64,000 nt of DNA from Heterostelium multicystogenum. Lineage: Eukaryota > Evosea > Eumycetozoa > Acytosteliales > Acytosteliaceae. Numbering within the stretch: the first letter of the stretch is position 1; each line of letters opens with the position of its first letter. Position numbers and translations under genes: made by a program. The notes under the pieces are model-generated. The model made no database searches and had not been told where the DNA came from. It saw nothing but the letters and a program-made list of their open reading frames with translations. Location: NCBI GenBank assembly GCA_003667245.1, contig RCNN01000504.1, positions 1 to 64,000 of the forward strand. Reading direction: 5' to 3'. This document shows positions 22,701 to 35,931 of this stretch, piece after piece.

Positions 22701-25700
22701 GGCTCTGATTCAAACTTACCTTGCTGGATTTGGATCAAGAATCAAGGATTCATTCAAAAAGAATTTCAGCCCAACAATCACTGTCAACTTTAACAACCAA
22801 AAGAGTCGTGTACAGATGTTGATCAGAAGCAACGAGACTATAGGTCAAATCAAAGCCAGATTGGGTAAGCAAATCAATATTCACCCAGCTGCGCTCTATC
22901 TTATCCACAACACCAAGGTGTTTACAATATGATTATGAGACTCTGGAGGATTATCGTGTGGCCAATCATGATACTATTCTCTTTAATGAGTTAGCTGAGC
23001 CAAGAATTCAAGATGAAGTTCAACCCATCACAATCAATTTCGATCAAAGCAAGTTTGGATTGCTCTTTTCTTTGTTGTCCATCGAAGAGATTGCTCCCAA
23101 CTGTTTGGGACGTTCTCATACTTTTGCCAGTTAACCGTCAGATCTTTGAAACGTTGGCTAACATTCCTGCCGATCAAAAACAATCACCAAATTGGGAGAT
23201 CCTACTTGACCACACCTCTGTTTTCAAGCTGCTCTACTCTTTTATTGATTATTGAAAACTTTGTACAGATGGAGGACAATAACTATGAAATGGCGTAATC
23301 GTTTCATTTCCACTGGTGGTCTTTCCCATCTTGTAAAGATTTTAATGCAAGTTGATCTCCAACATGAAAACAAAGGTGCCAAGAGAAAGAGATGCCTCTC
23401 CTTGTTGCTCAAGATCATCGTTATGTTGGTTGTCGATTTTTCAAACAATACAACTATTAATCTTGCACATGTATCTACTGCAAAGGTTGCAAACTTCTCT
23501 CCATCCACATTTTTAAGTCGTTTGATGGACCTTGCCTGGAATCAAACTCTCCCAACCGTTCAAAGTGAGGATATGAATGATCCAACATCTGACTGACGAT
23601 GGCGAAGTTATTCAAAGTATATTTACTTTGATTCAATGTCTTGTTGCACAGCCAACACAAATGGACCAATTGTTCAACAGAAAGGATTTCAGCAAGTGGT
23701 TATCACTCTTGATTCTCGACAGTAGTGGACTACACCATCAGAGATTTCCGTTTTCAATAGAATTTACAGCATCTGCCAGTTTCAGCCCCAAGGCACACGA
23801 ATTTTTCTTGGACAGTGTCTTTCACTCTTAACAGTCATTGTAGGATCAGATCGTTACTCATTTAGTTGTAGTCAATTCTTCCAACTCTTGGTTTCCTCGT
23901 TCGTGACAGTTGCAATGGTGTTGCTGGTGGTTCAGTAAACAACTTTGAGGATCTTTTGCATCAACTTGTTACCATGATTAAGACTCATCCAGTCGTGGAA
24001 TCTACCAATTACTTCCAACCAGACTATATCTTGATTGGTTTGTTTGGTTTAGTCCGTACTTTTGGTTACTTATTCTCTAGATTTCAAATTGGAAGCTGGT
24101 TTCAAAGAAGAGCTTATTGCAGACCTCTTCCACAACTGCTTGTTTGATATTGCAACAGCAGAGAATCACGGTCCTCTATGTCCACCAAAGTGCAAGAACA
24201 GAGAGTCGCGTGATGCCTGTTTCGCTTTACTCTTAGAGCTTGCAAATAATTGTGAAGAAAAACTATCGTGTTTTGGTCTCATTGCTTCTTGAGCAAAATA
24301 AACCGGAGGAAAAAGAGAACTCTCTGGAACTATTTGCCAGCAGGTAATGAGAATCTACTTGTGGATATGTCGGTCTCAAGAATTTAGGTGCCACATGCTA
24401 TATTAACTCGTTGATGCAACAACTCTTTATGATACCAGCCTTCAGATATAGTATCATTCAAGCTCAAGAAGCTAATCCAACACCAGACAGCTTGCTTTAC
24501 CAACTCAAGATTATCTTTGCCAATCTTCAGGAGAGTGAAAAGAAATCACACGATCCAAAGGATTTCTGCTCTGCTTACAAGTATGAGGGACAACCACTCA
24601 ACACCTACGTTCAGATGGACGTAGATGAATTCTTTAATATGCTATTTGATCGTCTTGAAAATCAACTAAAGGGTACCAAGGAAGAAAAGTTGCTCTCTGA
24701 ATTTTTTGGTGGTGCCAGTGTCAATCAATTCATTTCACAAGAATGTCCACATGTCTCCGAGAGAGAAGAACCATTCTATACCATCAGCCTTGAAGTAAAG
24801 AACAAACGTGACATTCTCGATTCCCTCCAACTCTTTGTAGAGTCAGAAAACACTCGATGGTGATAACAAGTACTTCTGTAGTCAATGCTCTCAAAAAAGT
24901 CAAATGTCTCATGAGAAGATGTGTCAAGAAGCTACCAAATACCTTGATTATTCACAACAAGCGTTTCGAATTTGATTTAGACCTTATGCGTAGAACTAAG
25001 CTCAATGACCAATTGAAATTCCCCATGAGTTTGGACATGGCACCATACACTAAAGAATGTCTTGAACGTAAAGAAGCCATTGAGAACGCCAAAGCCAAGG
25101 GATTACCAATCCCTGATATCCCCGTGCATCCACCATCCTATTACCAATATGAGTTAAGTGGTATACTTGTACACACAGGTTCTGCCGAGTCTGGTCACTA
25201 TCACTCTTACATTAAGGAACGTCAACCATTGATTCCAGGTCAACCACGTCGTTGGATTCAATTTAATGATCACTCGACAGAAATTTTCAATCCAGAGGAA
25301 ATCTCTAAGGCTTGTTTCGGTGGATATGACCATATTTCTATGGATCAAGGAAAGACTAATGTGCGTACTACTCCACGTTACAACAATGCATACATGCTCT
25401 TCTATGAGCGTACTCACCCTGAGACAGTACCTAAACCAGAGTACCAATCCATCACCCAGAGTGAAGCATCTAAATTGGTACCACCTGACATCTTCAATAG
25501 TGTATGGCGTAAGAACATGAAGTTCCTCCATGATAAGAATATCTTTGATCCAAACTACTTCCAATTTATTTGGCAATTCCTTCACTTGGATCCAATTAAC
25601 AGTAACCGTATGGCTGAAGAGGAAGATGATCATTTTGATCAAGCAATGATGACCATTGAACTTGGAACAAGATTCGTTATCGAGACTCTTTCTCACTCAC

Positions 25701-28700
25701 GTGAAAGAAAGACACTTGGAGATTTTGTAAACTATCTATCACAACTATTCTCCACACATATTGAAGCATGTCAGTGGTTCTTGGAGACCATGACCTACGA
25801 CTCAACATGGATCCGTCAAAATCTATTGGTTTGTCTGACTAACGATCCTAGAGATTCTCTTGCCAAATTGATTCTTCAAGTCATCCAGACTTTGATACCA
25901 ATCGATCGTCAATATTACTTTGAAATTGAAAAAGATCCAGTTGAATCCCCAATGGAAATTGTTGAGATTGACGACAACGACAATGGTGGTGGTGGAGGTG
26001 GTGACCAATCATCTCAAACAATCCACTGGCAAACAAAAAGCAGTCACTCAAATGATTGACAAGGAGAGCTTTACCATCATTGGCGGACATTCAAAGTCTT
26101 ATATTGTAAGATTCATGGATACCTATCTTGATTTCATTAAGGAGGCACCAATGTTCTGGAGACATTTCCAACAATATTTCACTTTAATCCGTGACTTTAG
26201 TTTGTTGGGAACCGAAGAGAAACGCTATCTTCTTTCAAGAAATGTCGTTTCTCGTCTCATTGATTTCTATATGGGTGAGGAGTCTCCATTATCAAAGACT
26301 CATCCACCACAAAAGAAGACCAAGATGGGTGACAAGTATAATTCACCACAACACCAAGCAATGTTGGAAACTGTTGCCATCCTCACCCTTGCATCACACA
26401 CTCGCTACTCTAAACATGCCAATATGATTCATCCATCACACAACGAAAAAGAACCATTGGACATGAGCGCTGATGACTTATACATGGTTTCACATCCACT
26501 CTTCATTATGAAGACCATTCGTGAGAATATCAATCCACGTTCATCTACCGAAATCATCCAACATATCTGTTTTGGTGATCTTGAGATCAGTAAACTTTAA
26601 TCCAGCACATTCAAAATATTGAGGGTAAAGCTTCACTCGATGCATTGTTACCGCTTATTACAATGGAGGACCATTTCTACGCAGAACGTGCTGATCTTGC
26701 ACTTAGAGCCTACATTAATCTCTTGGACTCCAACAAACAAAGAGCATATATTCCACACATTAAATATATCATTGATCAAGCTTTGAACAGTTCAGTGATT
26801 GGAGAATGGTTTGAGAGCAATCTTGATGAATGGCTAGTCAAGTGGATTGTAGTCTCTGATTCACTTGAAGTTCGTTCCGATGCATTCAACTTGGCGGTTT
26901 CATTGTTTGATCTCTCTGGTCAAGCTCCACTCAACCACGAGAAGATCCACAGTCTCTTCTTATTCCTATTGTCACACGCAAAAGAAGTCAAAAGCTTTGT
27001 CAAGGCTGAAAAAGATATTCGTGGTGGAAGAGTAGAATTCTACTTTAGATTACTCACACTCTGTGTAGTCAGCAAAGATGAGAAGTTGACATTTGCACAA
27101 TACTTGTACCTCTGGTTAAGATGTTGCACATTCTCATTACCTCAAGTGTTGCCATTGAGCGTAGCAGACAAGAGATCATCAGATTCTTTGCAACCATGTT
27201 AAAGGACTGTCCAGAAAATGTAAAGATGCTTCTAGATGATCCAATTCAGACAAAGATTATGGATTACTTTATCAGTATTTCACCAAAAGAAGAATTCAAG
27301 ATGTTCAATCAAAAGTCCTTGCCCTATTTCTACCAGGTTATCTTAATGATGTCCCAACAGAGCACAGATTTCCTCAATTTTGTTGCTACCCACAACAATT
27401 ACACATGGGCACTTTCCTATTTATATTTGGAATGTGGTGAATATGTAGATGTTGCTTCCATTCTTTTCCAATTGACAGAGCTAATCATACAGAAATTCCC
27501 ACAATATACCAGTAGAATTTTACACCACTGTGTCAACTTTGTCAACTTCCATTTGTATCTACCAAACTGTATATCAATACTTAACCTCCTCGTAAACAGA
27601 AAGAAGGACGCTGCCATCCTCTTCCAGTATGCTCAGAATGTCAACAACATTAATGATCGTTGGATACCAATTGATATGCTCTGCAAACAACTCAGAACTA
27701 AATCTCATAACATTGACAATGTTACTGGTGGAAGATTGATAGAATTCATCAGCAAGGTATTGGCATTGCTGCGTAAGGAATCGTCACCCAACCTCAACAA
27801 TGGTGAGATTGCTGGAGATCAACCCCAATCTCCAACCCAATTGAATATTTGGGATTACAATTACCAACCATTCAAGATGATTGTATCTTCATTGTTTAGT
27901 GTAGCAGAATCCAGTGTGGCATATCATAATCACATTAACAAGGTATTCAACCAAATTTCTTGCGAGTATCCAGAGGGTATCATTTTGGTATTCTACGACT
28001 TGTTTAGCAAGAGGACTGGTCCAGTTAACTTCGAACCAGAATCTCTAAATAACAACAATAGCCAATTCTATCAACAAAACCCACAAAATCAGCAACAGCA
28101 CCACCAAGATTTACTGGTACTTTATGAATCATTCTATAAGTTGCTCTTAGAAACCATCAATCTATGTACATTGAACCATCCAAACCCAGGTGTACAACAA
28201 AAGGGAATTAATTTGACTATTAAGATTATCAAGGAAATGCTATCCATTGGAATTGAAAGTGGTTACCAAGTACTGACCAATTTGGTTGCAAAGAACCCAA
28301 TCCAGATTAAAGATGACGACAAATTTTCATTGATGACCTTTGCCGTCAAGAATCCTCGTACCATGTTGAACCAAGAGTTTTTCTCAATTGTAAAGAAGTT
28401 CTTTGCCGAAACAAAAGCTCTCATGACACATGAATCTCACTTGATTTTCACTGGAATGTGTAGATCACTCGAAGACCAAATCAGTACCTCTATCGCTTCC
28501 ATCAACTCTCTTGGCTTCCCAATGCAATCGGCTCCTGCTGAAGTCGAGGCTGAAATTGACCAACACCTTGTAGAGCTTACTCACTCTTTGAAATCAATCG
28601 AAGTGTTAGGTAGCAGTGGTATTGGTACTCAACACATCACCCCAATCTATGACATTTTACATGCTTTTTGCACTGAACTAACTGATGATAATATCTCGGA

Positions 28701-28866
28701 CAATGCAAAGATTTTCAAATCAAACCTACAATCATTAAAACTAAACAATACTCAAAAAAGAATAATAAAAATAAACAATAAATGTTTTAAATATTACAAT
28801 ATAATAATAACAATCGTTTTTATTCTTTATTCGTTAACTCGATTTTACAAAATGTATTCTCAATGA
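19731..28866 (+). CDS. USP9X/fat-facets-type ubiquitin-specific protease
   Basis: A very large cysteine protease that removes ubiquitin from substrates. A long helical armadillo-like N-terminal half (from VELRELLDALDYLI onward) is followed by a ubiquitin-like segment (SRVQMLIRSNETIGQIKAR, about 22810-22865). The catalytic USP domain has the Cys box GYVGLKNLGATCYINSLMQQ (about 24364-24423), QMDVDEFFNML, and the His box GSAESGHYHSYIKE (about 25185-25220) followed by WIQFNDHSTEIF. A long helical C-terminal half follows. The order matches USP9X, whose human form is about 2,550 residues, similar to this span. Introns are clear at 20432-20493, 20617-20684, 21023-21091 and about 22158-22254, with another ending before 22576; from 22576 on it looks like one exon. 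Frameshifts are frequent (about 22925, 23095, 23250, 23585, 23770, 23830, 24110, 24300, 24855, 26030, 26595, 27120). ATG at 19731 followed by splicing gives YFTDLIKKL; ATGs at 19825 or 19831 are alternatives. The last 30-40 codons look intergenic, so the true stop may be near 28760. Confidence 0.85.
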
Positions 28867-28951
28867 TACAATGCGATTTAATACTTCAATCAAAAATAGA
28901 TAAACTCAAAATTCCCCTTTGTTTCTTTTTTGATCTAACAGACAACAGATT

Positions 28952-29200
28952 ATGATTACAGCAAATATACAATACGACAGTGAGAGCATCACTATTACAT
29001 CAAATGGATCAGAGATAAAAGACGAATACTTCAAACAAGAATATCAAGAAGATGTTGTAGGAGGACCTTTTCATTCATTACTTAAAGATATACTCTCTAT
29101 TCAAGAGTTAACCAATAAAGAGTTAACTGCTTTTGTAAATAAAGATAAAGAAACAAAGATGCAACAACAATCTACAGAAAAAGGTAACATCATGAGATAG
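28952..29200 (+). CDS. Small hypothetical acidic protein
   Basis: An 82-residue frame beginning MITANIQYDSESITITSNG, with an acidic middle (KQEYQEDVVGGPFHSLLKD) and a Lys/Gln-rich end. Its composition is protein-like compared with the flanks, and its ATG lies just after the end of the deubiquitinase gene. It could instead be a second exon of a slightly longer gene whose first exon lies in 28870-28945, where CTAACAG could serve as an acceptor. I do not recognise the family. Confidence 0.4.
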   Translation: MITANIQYDSESITITSNGSEIKDEYFKQEYQEDVVGGPFHSLLKDILSIQELTNKELTAFVNKDKETKMQQQSTEKGNIMR

Positions 29201-29709
29201 ACTAACTATATACATTTACTAACAAAATCAACTCAAACAAGTTGTAAATAGTAACAAAAGAAATCAAAAAAAGCAAACAAAAGATAACAGATCAAAGAAA
29301 GAACAAAAGCTAACAGAATAAACATCGTCGTCAATGGTCTTATGTTAATTTATTTAAATTCTTGGTCAATGGGATCTTAAGAAGTTGTTTTGAATCAAGA
29401 TTAATCCGTGTATTTAATTGGCATTTATTTATTATCGTGTTCTGTAGAATTCTGTGAAGTTAATAATATGTTCAACAATACTAAAAAAGTATACGGCTGA
29501 CGTTTCAATACAATCCAGTGTTATCCAGTGCTACATAGAGAATGCTGGATAAAATGTTATCCCATATCTTCGCCATACAACAATATATATTCGTTGACAG
29601 ATTATCTAAAGTTAACAAACAATTGCACACAATCTCATTATTTTTATATTCCAGCTTGCTAACATTTATTAAATAGTTTTACAAATGAAAGATTGATTGG
29701 TACAATTCA
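29201..29709. other. Convergent intergenic region
   Basis: Separates the plus-strand small gene from the 3' end of the kinase gene. It contains a short direct repeat ATCCAGTG...ATCCAGTG and an inverted copy CTGGATAA at about 29513-29553, which could form a small hairpin. No gene is seen. Confidence 0.45.
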
Positions 29710-32335
29710 TCAAATCCATGGCTCAGTGTTTGAAATCTCTAAATTCTTGTCTGTCAAACTGAAATTATTTCTGTAGGTACTGTATGGGCTTGTTGATTCT
29801 TGGTTTACATCATTAGAAGATGGGCTTGAATGTGGGGGTGTAAAGTGAGTCAAAGAGGTCTTCAGTTTGTTTATATTGTCATTGTTATTGGTATTGCTAT
29901 TTTTGGTCTGTAAGATTCTTGATTAAATTTATTCCAAATAAGTGGGTCATCTCCTGCTCTTGGATAAGTAAAACCAAGAATATTACGATTAGGCTTTCCT
30001 TTAATCGATGAAATGGTACCACCTGAGTTTCTATTTGTATAAACAACAGCTCTTTCTTTATCAAAATAAGTGGTGTCACAATCATCTTCAAGCTAAATAA
30101 ATCGATATTAGTTTAAAGGTTTGAGATATTATATTGTATAATACTTACGACAGGCACAAAAGGTGGTTCATTATTATGTAAATTTCCCCAACTTACACCT
30201 TCAAAGAAACGGTGGTTCTTAATATTGTCTACTCCACGCTCACCTGATCCCAGTCTATTATTACCATCGGTGATTAGTCCAGTAACTAAGCTCCAAAGAT
30301 CATCAGAAATGTTGGGAGGTCTTTGTAGATTTGATTTCCATTTCAAAACACTGTCCATCACTTCCTCTGGTGATTCACCATCGAATGGAGGTACACCGCA
30401 TATAAATTCATAGAACATGCATCCTAGTGACCACCAATCTACTTCATCACCATAACCAGTGGTTGCTTCAAGAACCCTCTGGTGCCATGTAGAAAGGACT
30501 ACCCACTACACTATATGCCAATCTAGCCTGATAGTTAATGTCTTTGAAAGAACCAAAGCTAGAAAAGTCAGTGACTGATGTGCTAAGATTGTTGCTTGAA
30601 AAACTTCATTGGAGTGTGTTCGAGGACCGCTGGATTTGGACCTGGTGTACCTTTTGCAGATTTTACATATCTTGTGAACATCTTTGAGAGACCAAAATCT
30701 GCCAACTTTATATGGCCAGTCCTATCAATGAGGAAATTCTCTGGTTTAAGATCACGATGGCAATATCCAAGTGCATGGCAGGAGTCTACTGCTTCAACCA
30801 TCTCTGCCATATAGAATTTTGCATTTTCTTCGTCTAGACAACCTATTGCACTGAGGAGCGATCGCAAGTCACCACCGGGGACATACTCCATTGCAAGATA
30901 GAGATATTGATCATCTTGGAAAGAGTAAACTAGTGAAACAATATATCGATGATTCTTGCCCTGTGCCAGAATGTCTCTTTCATTCTTTATATGAGTTACT
31001 TTGTTCTTGGACCAGATCAAGTCCTTAGACATTCGCTTAAGTGCAACTACTTCACCAGTGTCTTGCTTCTTGGCAAGATATACTTGCCCGAAGCCACCTT
31101 CACCAATCTTTTCGAGCAATACGAAATCATTGATAGTCACATGCTTGGATTGGAGTGAAATAGGAGTGATTGGGGTTGCCGGTGTAATTTGTATGCTACC
31201 ACTGCCATATGAATGGAATGATGCCAAATTATGTGTGATAGGAGTTGACATCACATTGGCTTCGGAAGTCAACAACGATTCTGAAATTGGATCCAGTTTA
31301 TTTGATCCATTTGACATGATTGGGAATTGGTGGAGTAGATGATGGGGGGAATATTTTTACAAGAAGACGATGGTGATGATGTGGGTGTGATGGAAGGAGA
31401 TCTTGATCTAGGTGAGTATAAAACTCCTCTAGAGTTTGACCGGCTTCTAGTTGGTGAAAAATTGCTGCTGCTACTACTATTATTATAATTATTGTTATTT
31501 GTTGATTCTACTGTTTGCTCTAGTTCCGGCAAAAGTGAAGCAGGTGAAATTGGTACCAATGAGTTTTCACTGCGTGGCTTGAATTCATTGTTGCTGCTAT
31601 TAATACTACTACTGCTACTGCCAAAAGAATCCTGTTGTTGTCCTCTTAAAAAGGATGATGGCGAAAGTGGAGGAGAAGAGCGTGCCTTTTCATTGCGTAT
31701 CATTCTCTTTTGTGAAATCTTTGGCGAAGGTGAATCTTTTTGAGAGTCGGAGCTGGTCGAGGAGTCAAATGAATCCTGGTTTGTTTAGAAAAGAAGAGTG
31801 TGAAGTTGATCTTGTGAATCCTATGAGTCTCGGTTTGCTTGAGCTTAGTTGGAAAGAGTTGGAGTGCTGAAGGTGATTCTCGTGTGCGACTGCATGATGT
31901 AATGGTGATGTATTATTGCTATGTGATTTTGAGAAAAGAATGTAGGTGTTGAGGAATGGGTGGAGATGCGCCAGGTGGGGTTCTTAATGATTTTGTGTGT
32001 GGTCTGTAGAAACTTTGGTGAGTAGTACTGCTGTTCGTTGTCAGATAACATCAAGTCGGATTGAGTGAGTGGCCGAGGTTCGCTTTGCAAATCATGTTGC
32101 TGAGAATGATAGAGCAGCATAGCACTATCATCCTCCCGATGAGATGTATCCATTGCAGAAGGACTGCTGCAACCAGAGAAATCCTGTACCTCCAACACAC
32201 TCTCTAGGGTCTGTGTCATTGAGAGTGAGATCTTGGCACTCCATTGCTTTGATGAACATTGATGGAGTCAGATGATCCTTTAAGAGACAACATTGACTTC
32301 TATGTTGTTGGTGATTGATTGTTTCAATCAAACTA
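29710..32335 (-). CDS. NDR/LATS-like AGC-family serine/threonine kinase
   Basis: A kinase of the NDR/Dbf2 branch, which usually works with Mob partners in cell-cycle exit, polarity or Hippo signalling. The N-terminal third is Ser/Pro/Asn-rich low complexity (32335 to about 31180). The catalytic domain has GEGGFGQVYLAKK, VVALKRM (ATP-binding Lys), CHRDLKPENFLI, LADFGLSKMF, a long insert between DFG and APE, then YSVVGSPFYMAPEVLEATTG, EVDWWSLGCMFYEF and RLGSGERGVDNIKNHRFFEG. The AGC tail reads PFVPVLEDDCDTTYF, then ILGFTYPR, a hydrophobic-motif-like end. A Ser/Asn-rich C-terminus stops at 29710-29712. Introns are visible near 30145 and between about 29900 and 29935. Frameshifts lie at about 32200, 31870, 31750, 31300, 30590 and 30475 (GGG run). 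The first visible exon starts after an acceptor CCAG at about 32347; the initiating ATG is probably in an upstream exon I could not define. Confidence 0.8.
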
Positions 32336-34634
32336 TTTGAATTTAACTCTGGAATGATGATGAATAATAATAATAATACAATATCTAAAATGTTAATAAA
32401 ATCTGATCAAACCGGTTTTTTTTTTTTTTTATTAATTATAAATTTTGTAAATGGATTTAAATAAGATTTGAAAACAAAAGTAACTAATTGAATGGATATT
32501 GGTTTCTATAAATAGATACAAATACAAAGAAATTTACAGAGGAAGGAATCAAATTAATATAGTATAATGTTTGATGTTTGATGATTTTTATTGAATTTAT
32601 AGTGATTTAAACTATATGTTTTAGTTGTGATATTTTATATAAATAAATAAAATAAATGGTGTTGTTGTTATTGGAAGAGTGTTTAATAATGATATTGATT
32701 ACATTGACGATGTGATAAAAATATAAATGAAGTCACTCTGACAACAGAAGTTGCAGTTGATCAATAAATAAATAAATAAACCAAACTTTAAATAAACAAA
32801 AATCAAGTAAAACTGAGAAAGTTTAAAGACAGACGGACAAACAGAATACACATCATAAGAAACTGACTAAATTTTTAAAACATCTCTAGGCTTATTATTA
32901 TTGTTGTCACACACTGTCGTTTGTGTGTGATGTGTTGTTGATTGTTTGTTGATGAGTTGCAAGTGTTGGTTTGGGGGTAAATATCCTAAAATTAAGATTA
33001 TGACAACAAACAGTCGAAAGACATTGTTTGAATTCAACATAGTAGTGGGTGAGACAACTCAATGTTGATGTGGTGAACCATTTGCCTACTATATTTGTAC
33101 ATGATAGAAATAATAAAACAAACTGAACTATCCATCCTGTCTGTCGTAACCAACTCGATTGTTGTGCACTCACACCACCTACAAGTGAAAACATTTTATA
33201 AAGAAAATTACAAGAACAAATAGACATATAGATAAATAGATAGATATTTGTTGTTGTTTGAAACTAAGGAAACAGGAACAAGAGTGGTGACTCAAGATAA
33301 AATATGTAAATGAATCATCGGAACACAAAACCGCTACACTATTGCTCTTGTAATAATGGGGTTGAGTGATATCATCTATAGATGTGAAGAATGTGGGGGG
33401 TGCTTGGTGATATATGAGATTGCTGCTGTTGCCATTGTTTAACCCTTAATCCTGTTGTATAATATTAAAGCTCCTATGATGATGTTGACAATATAAAAGA
33501 TCGCTTCTTATTCAACATGTTGCTATAATTATCTTGTGCTACTAAATTTAATCTTAAACATGAACACACCACCATTGTACTATTATGGAAACCAATAATA
33601 ATAATAATCTAAAAGATAACTAAAAAGTGAAATATATAGGATATTCTACATACCTGTTCAATGATTAATATGATCTTCTTTCTGTTCTTTTCTTTTCTTT
33701 GATTCTATATTAATAACTTGAGGTAGGCAATTGAGAAGGAGGTTATTTGTAAACAAATCTTTCAAAACTAGTAATATTTGAGCTACTATATTTATAGGCT
33801 ATGACATAATCAAATGAAGAAATAGTAATAATAATAATATAAATCAATGATTGTAATGTTACACTAAAGTTGATGATATATCAATAAATAAATAAATGCT
33901 GCAAGGGTGTCTGTGTGTGTGAATTAATTAAACAACTAATAATAATTTTTAAAAACAATATGTTTGCACAATTATATAATTGAAAGATGCAAAGGTGGTA
34001 GTTATCTAAAATAAAAACAAAATAAAAAAACTAAATAAAAAAGAGAGGGAAAGATAATGATGTCAGTTCTAATATTGAAACTATGTGTAAATGAATTTGA
34101 TTATACAATTATTAATTATTTATATAAAAAGTACTGAATATTATTATTGGTTGGTGATTTTTGGAAAAAAAAGGATTGATAAAATTATATTATGATTTTG
34201 TTTTGGAAGGAGTTGTAGGTTATATTAGAGGAAGATAGTAGGTAGGAAGTTGGGGAGTAATCGATTACTAAGATAGTTGTAGTAGTTAAATGAATTAAAT
34301 TAGTATGAACAACATACATTCAACTAGTTTGCCAACTACCTTTTTGGTAAAATATAGTTGATTTTTTGTAATTGGGGAAAATAAAAGAAAAAAAAGGGCA
34401 TTTATGAAGCATGTCCTTATACAGTATGGGTTGTTTTTTTCATTGAATTCGAATTGAAAAATTTTTTTTTAACAGACTAACTCCCAATCCGATATTTTTA
34501 ATTGAATGGTCCTGGAGTGACTTGTCTCTTGACTCAAAAAAATAGGATTTATTTGTTGGTTTGATTGGTATTTTTAAAATAAATAAATTGGAAAATATTA
34601 TATTCGGATGTGATTGGTTTGATTGAATGATTAA
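32336..34634. other. Upstream region of the kinase gene
   Basis: About 2.3 kb between two minus-strand genes. It must hold the kinase promoter and probably its first exon, and the 3' end of the transporter gene. A 106-codon minus-strand frame (32907-33227) is rich in Cys, Thr and Ser and looks like chance. GTGGTGTGAGTGC following a TTTTCACTTGTAG on the minus strand near 33180 could be an acceptor of an untranslated exon. Otherwise only AT-rich sequence, with AAT repeats near 32370 and 33600. Confidence 0.4.
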
Positions 34635-35931
34635 TTAATTAATTCTCTTGTGCTCGGGTTTGTGTCTAAATTCATAGTCAACATGTACAAATGCTCTTTC
34701 TACCTTCTGGCAGAGAACTCGAAGCTTGATTTGAAGTGATTCTCCAATGTCGTGTGTTTTTGATGAGTTGGCATATTCTGGGGTAATACAATGTTCTTAC
34801 TCGAAAAGAGATTGCTACACCAACGTGGAAGGCACGGCAGGTGTCGACCTTGAGAATCTCTGGGCTGTGCGAGACTGCAATGTAGGTGAGACGCTGGAGG
34901 AAACTTCTGGTGATGCTGATTTACCGACGAGCAGCTGGATTTGCTCATAAGCCTCGATGTCCATGAACGCAAAATGATGAGGGCAACGATAAGTGCACCA
35001 ATTGGATCGAGCCACCATCTGACGTAGGCACCAAGCACTGCCATACCAATACGAATGAATTTACAGTAATATCGTTACGATGGTCAGTGGCCAGAATCAT
35101 GGCGGACGGCGAGTGAGTCAAGACACGGCAGTAAAGATACATAACAACCTTGCAGACAATTGAGAGCAAGACAAAGGCAATTGGGACAATACTCAACGAG
35201 AGATTTTTTCTCGTCTTGCTTGACAAGACTGGTACTACCCTCAATAATCAAGTTGATTGATACTGTCGACATAAGTGATGCGAAGATAATGATACCAAAC
35301 TGGCTCCATACGTGATTTTCCGGTTGGATATTCAAAGTAGTTTCTCTTCTTTCTGGCACGGGGCAGTCATGAACAAAATGAAACCACTAAGCAAGTCCAT
35401 GAATGCGTCAATCGATGTGGAGACAAGAAGAAAGTGAACCAGTGATGATGGCAGCTGTGATTTGGAGTGCAAAAAGCACGATATTTACTAGCAGACTACC
35501 ATTGATTGCAATCTTTACTCTAAAGTCATTCTCATCGTCATCGTCACTACCGTTCTCATTGATTGGTGCCAAGAACTGATCGATCAATTCGTTCTGCTTG
35601 ATGTAGAAACCCACGGTGACGCTTGTTCTTAATACCCTTGATTTCATCCTCGTGTTTCTTTGTTTGTGAGAGAAGATTACGGAGATCCTCAGTTTGCTTG
35701 GCATGACGACGATAAACCACTCTGTAGTTTCTTCGGAGTATGGATAAGAGAATTCTGGTGACTCCAACAAGTCAATGACCTCTCTTCACCATTGCTTCCA
35801 GAGTCATCATCGTCATTTCCATTTTCATTTCCAGTGGAAGACATCAGACCGTGCTTCTCACCTGGCTGCATGCTAGACATTTCACTGTCATAGACAACGT
35901 CATCATCTTTCAATTTATTATATTGAAACAT
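34635..35931 (-). CDS. Cation diffusion facilitator (metal/H+ antiporter, MTP-like)
   Basis: A membrane transporter that exports or sequesters divalent metals such as Mn or Zn. The N-terminus MFQYNKLKDDDVVYDSEM is acidic and cytosolic. Transmembrane blocks follow: KIAINGSLLVNIVLFALQIT, then STSIDAFMDLLSGF (TM2 DxxxD), FGIIIFASLMSTVSINLI, a segment ending MYLYCRVLTHS, ATDHRNDITVNS (TM5 metal site DHxxD), and WWLDPIGALIVALIILRSW. The C-terminal cytosolic ferredoxin-like domain ends VERAFVHVDYEFRHKPEHK with a stop at 34635-34637. The DxxxD and DHxxD sites place it in the plant MTP-like, Mn-transporting side of the family, by motif only. Frameshifts occur near 35760, 35620, 35410, 35340, 35180, 35040, 34980 and 34740. 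The start is the ATG at 35931. Confidence 0.8.

Noticed and set aside
25154..25696. 180-codon minus-strand frame inside the deubiquitinase
   Set aside because: Antisense to the conserved USP His-box region, which clearly codes on the plus strand.
32907..33227. 106-codon minus-strand frame upstream of the kinase
   Set aside because: No domain or splice link to the kinase, and repetitive Thr/Ser/Cys composition; kept only as possible untranslated leader.
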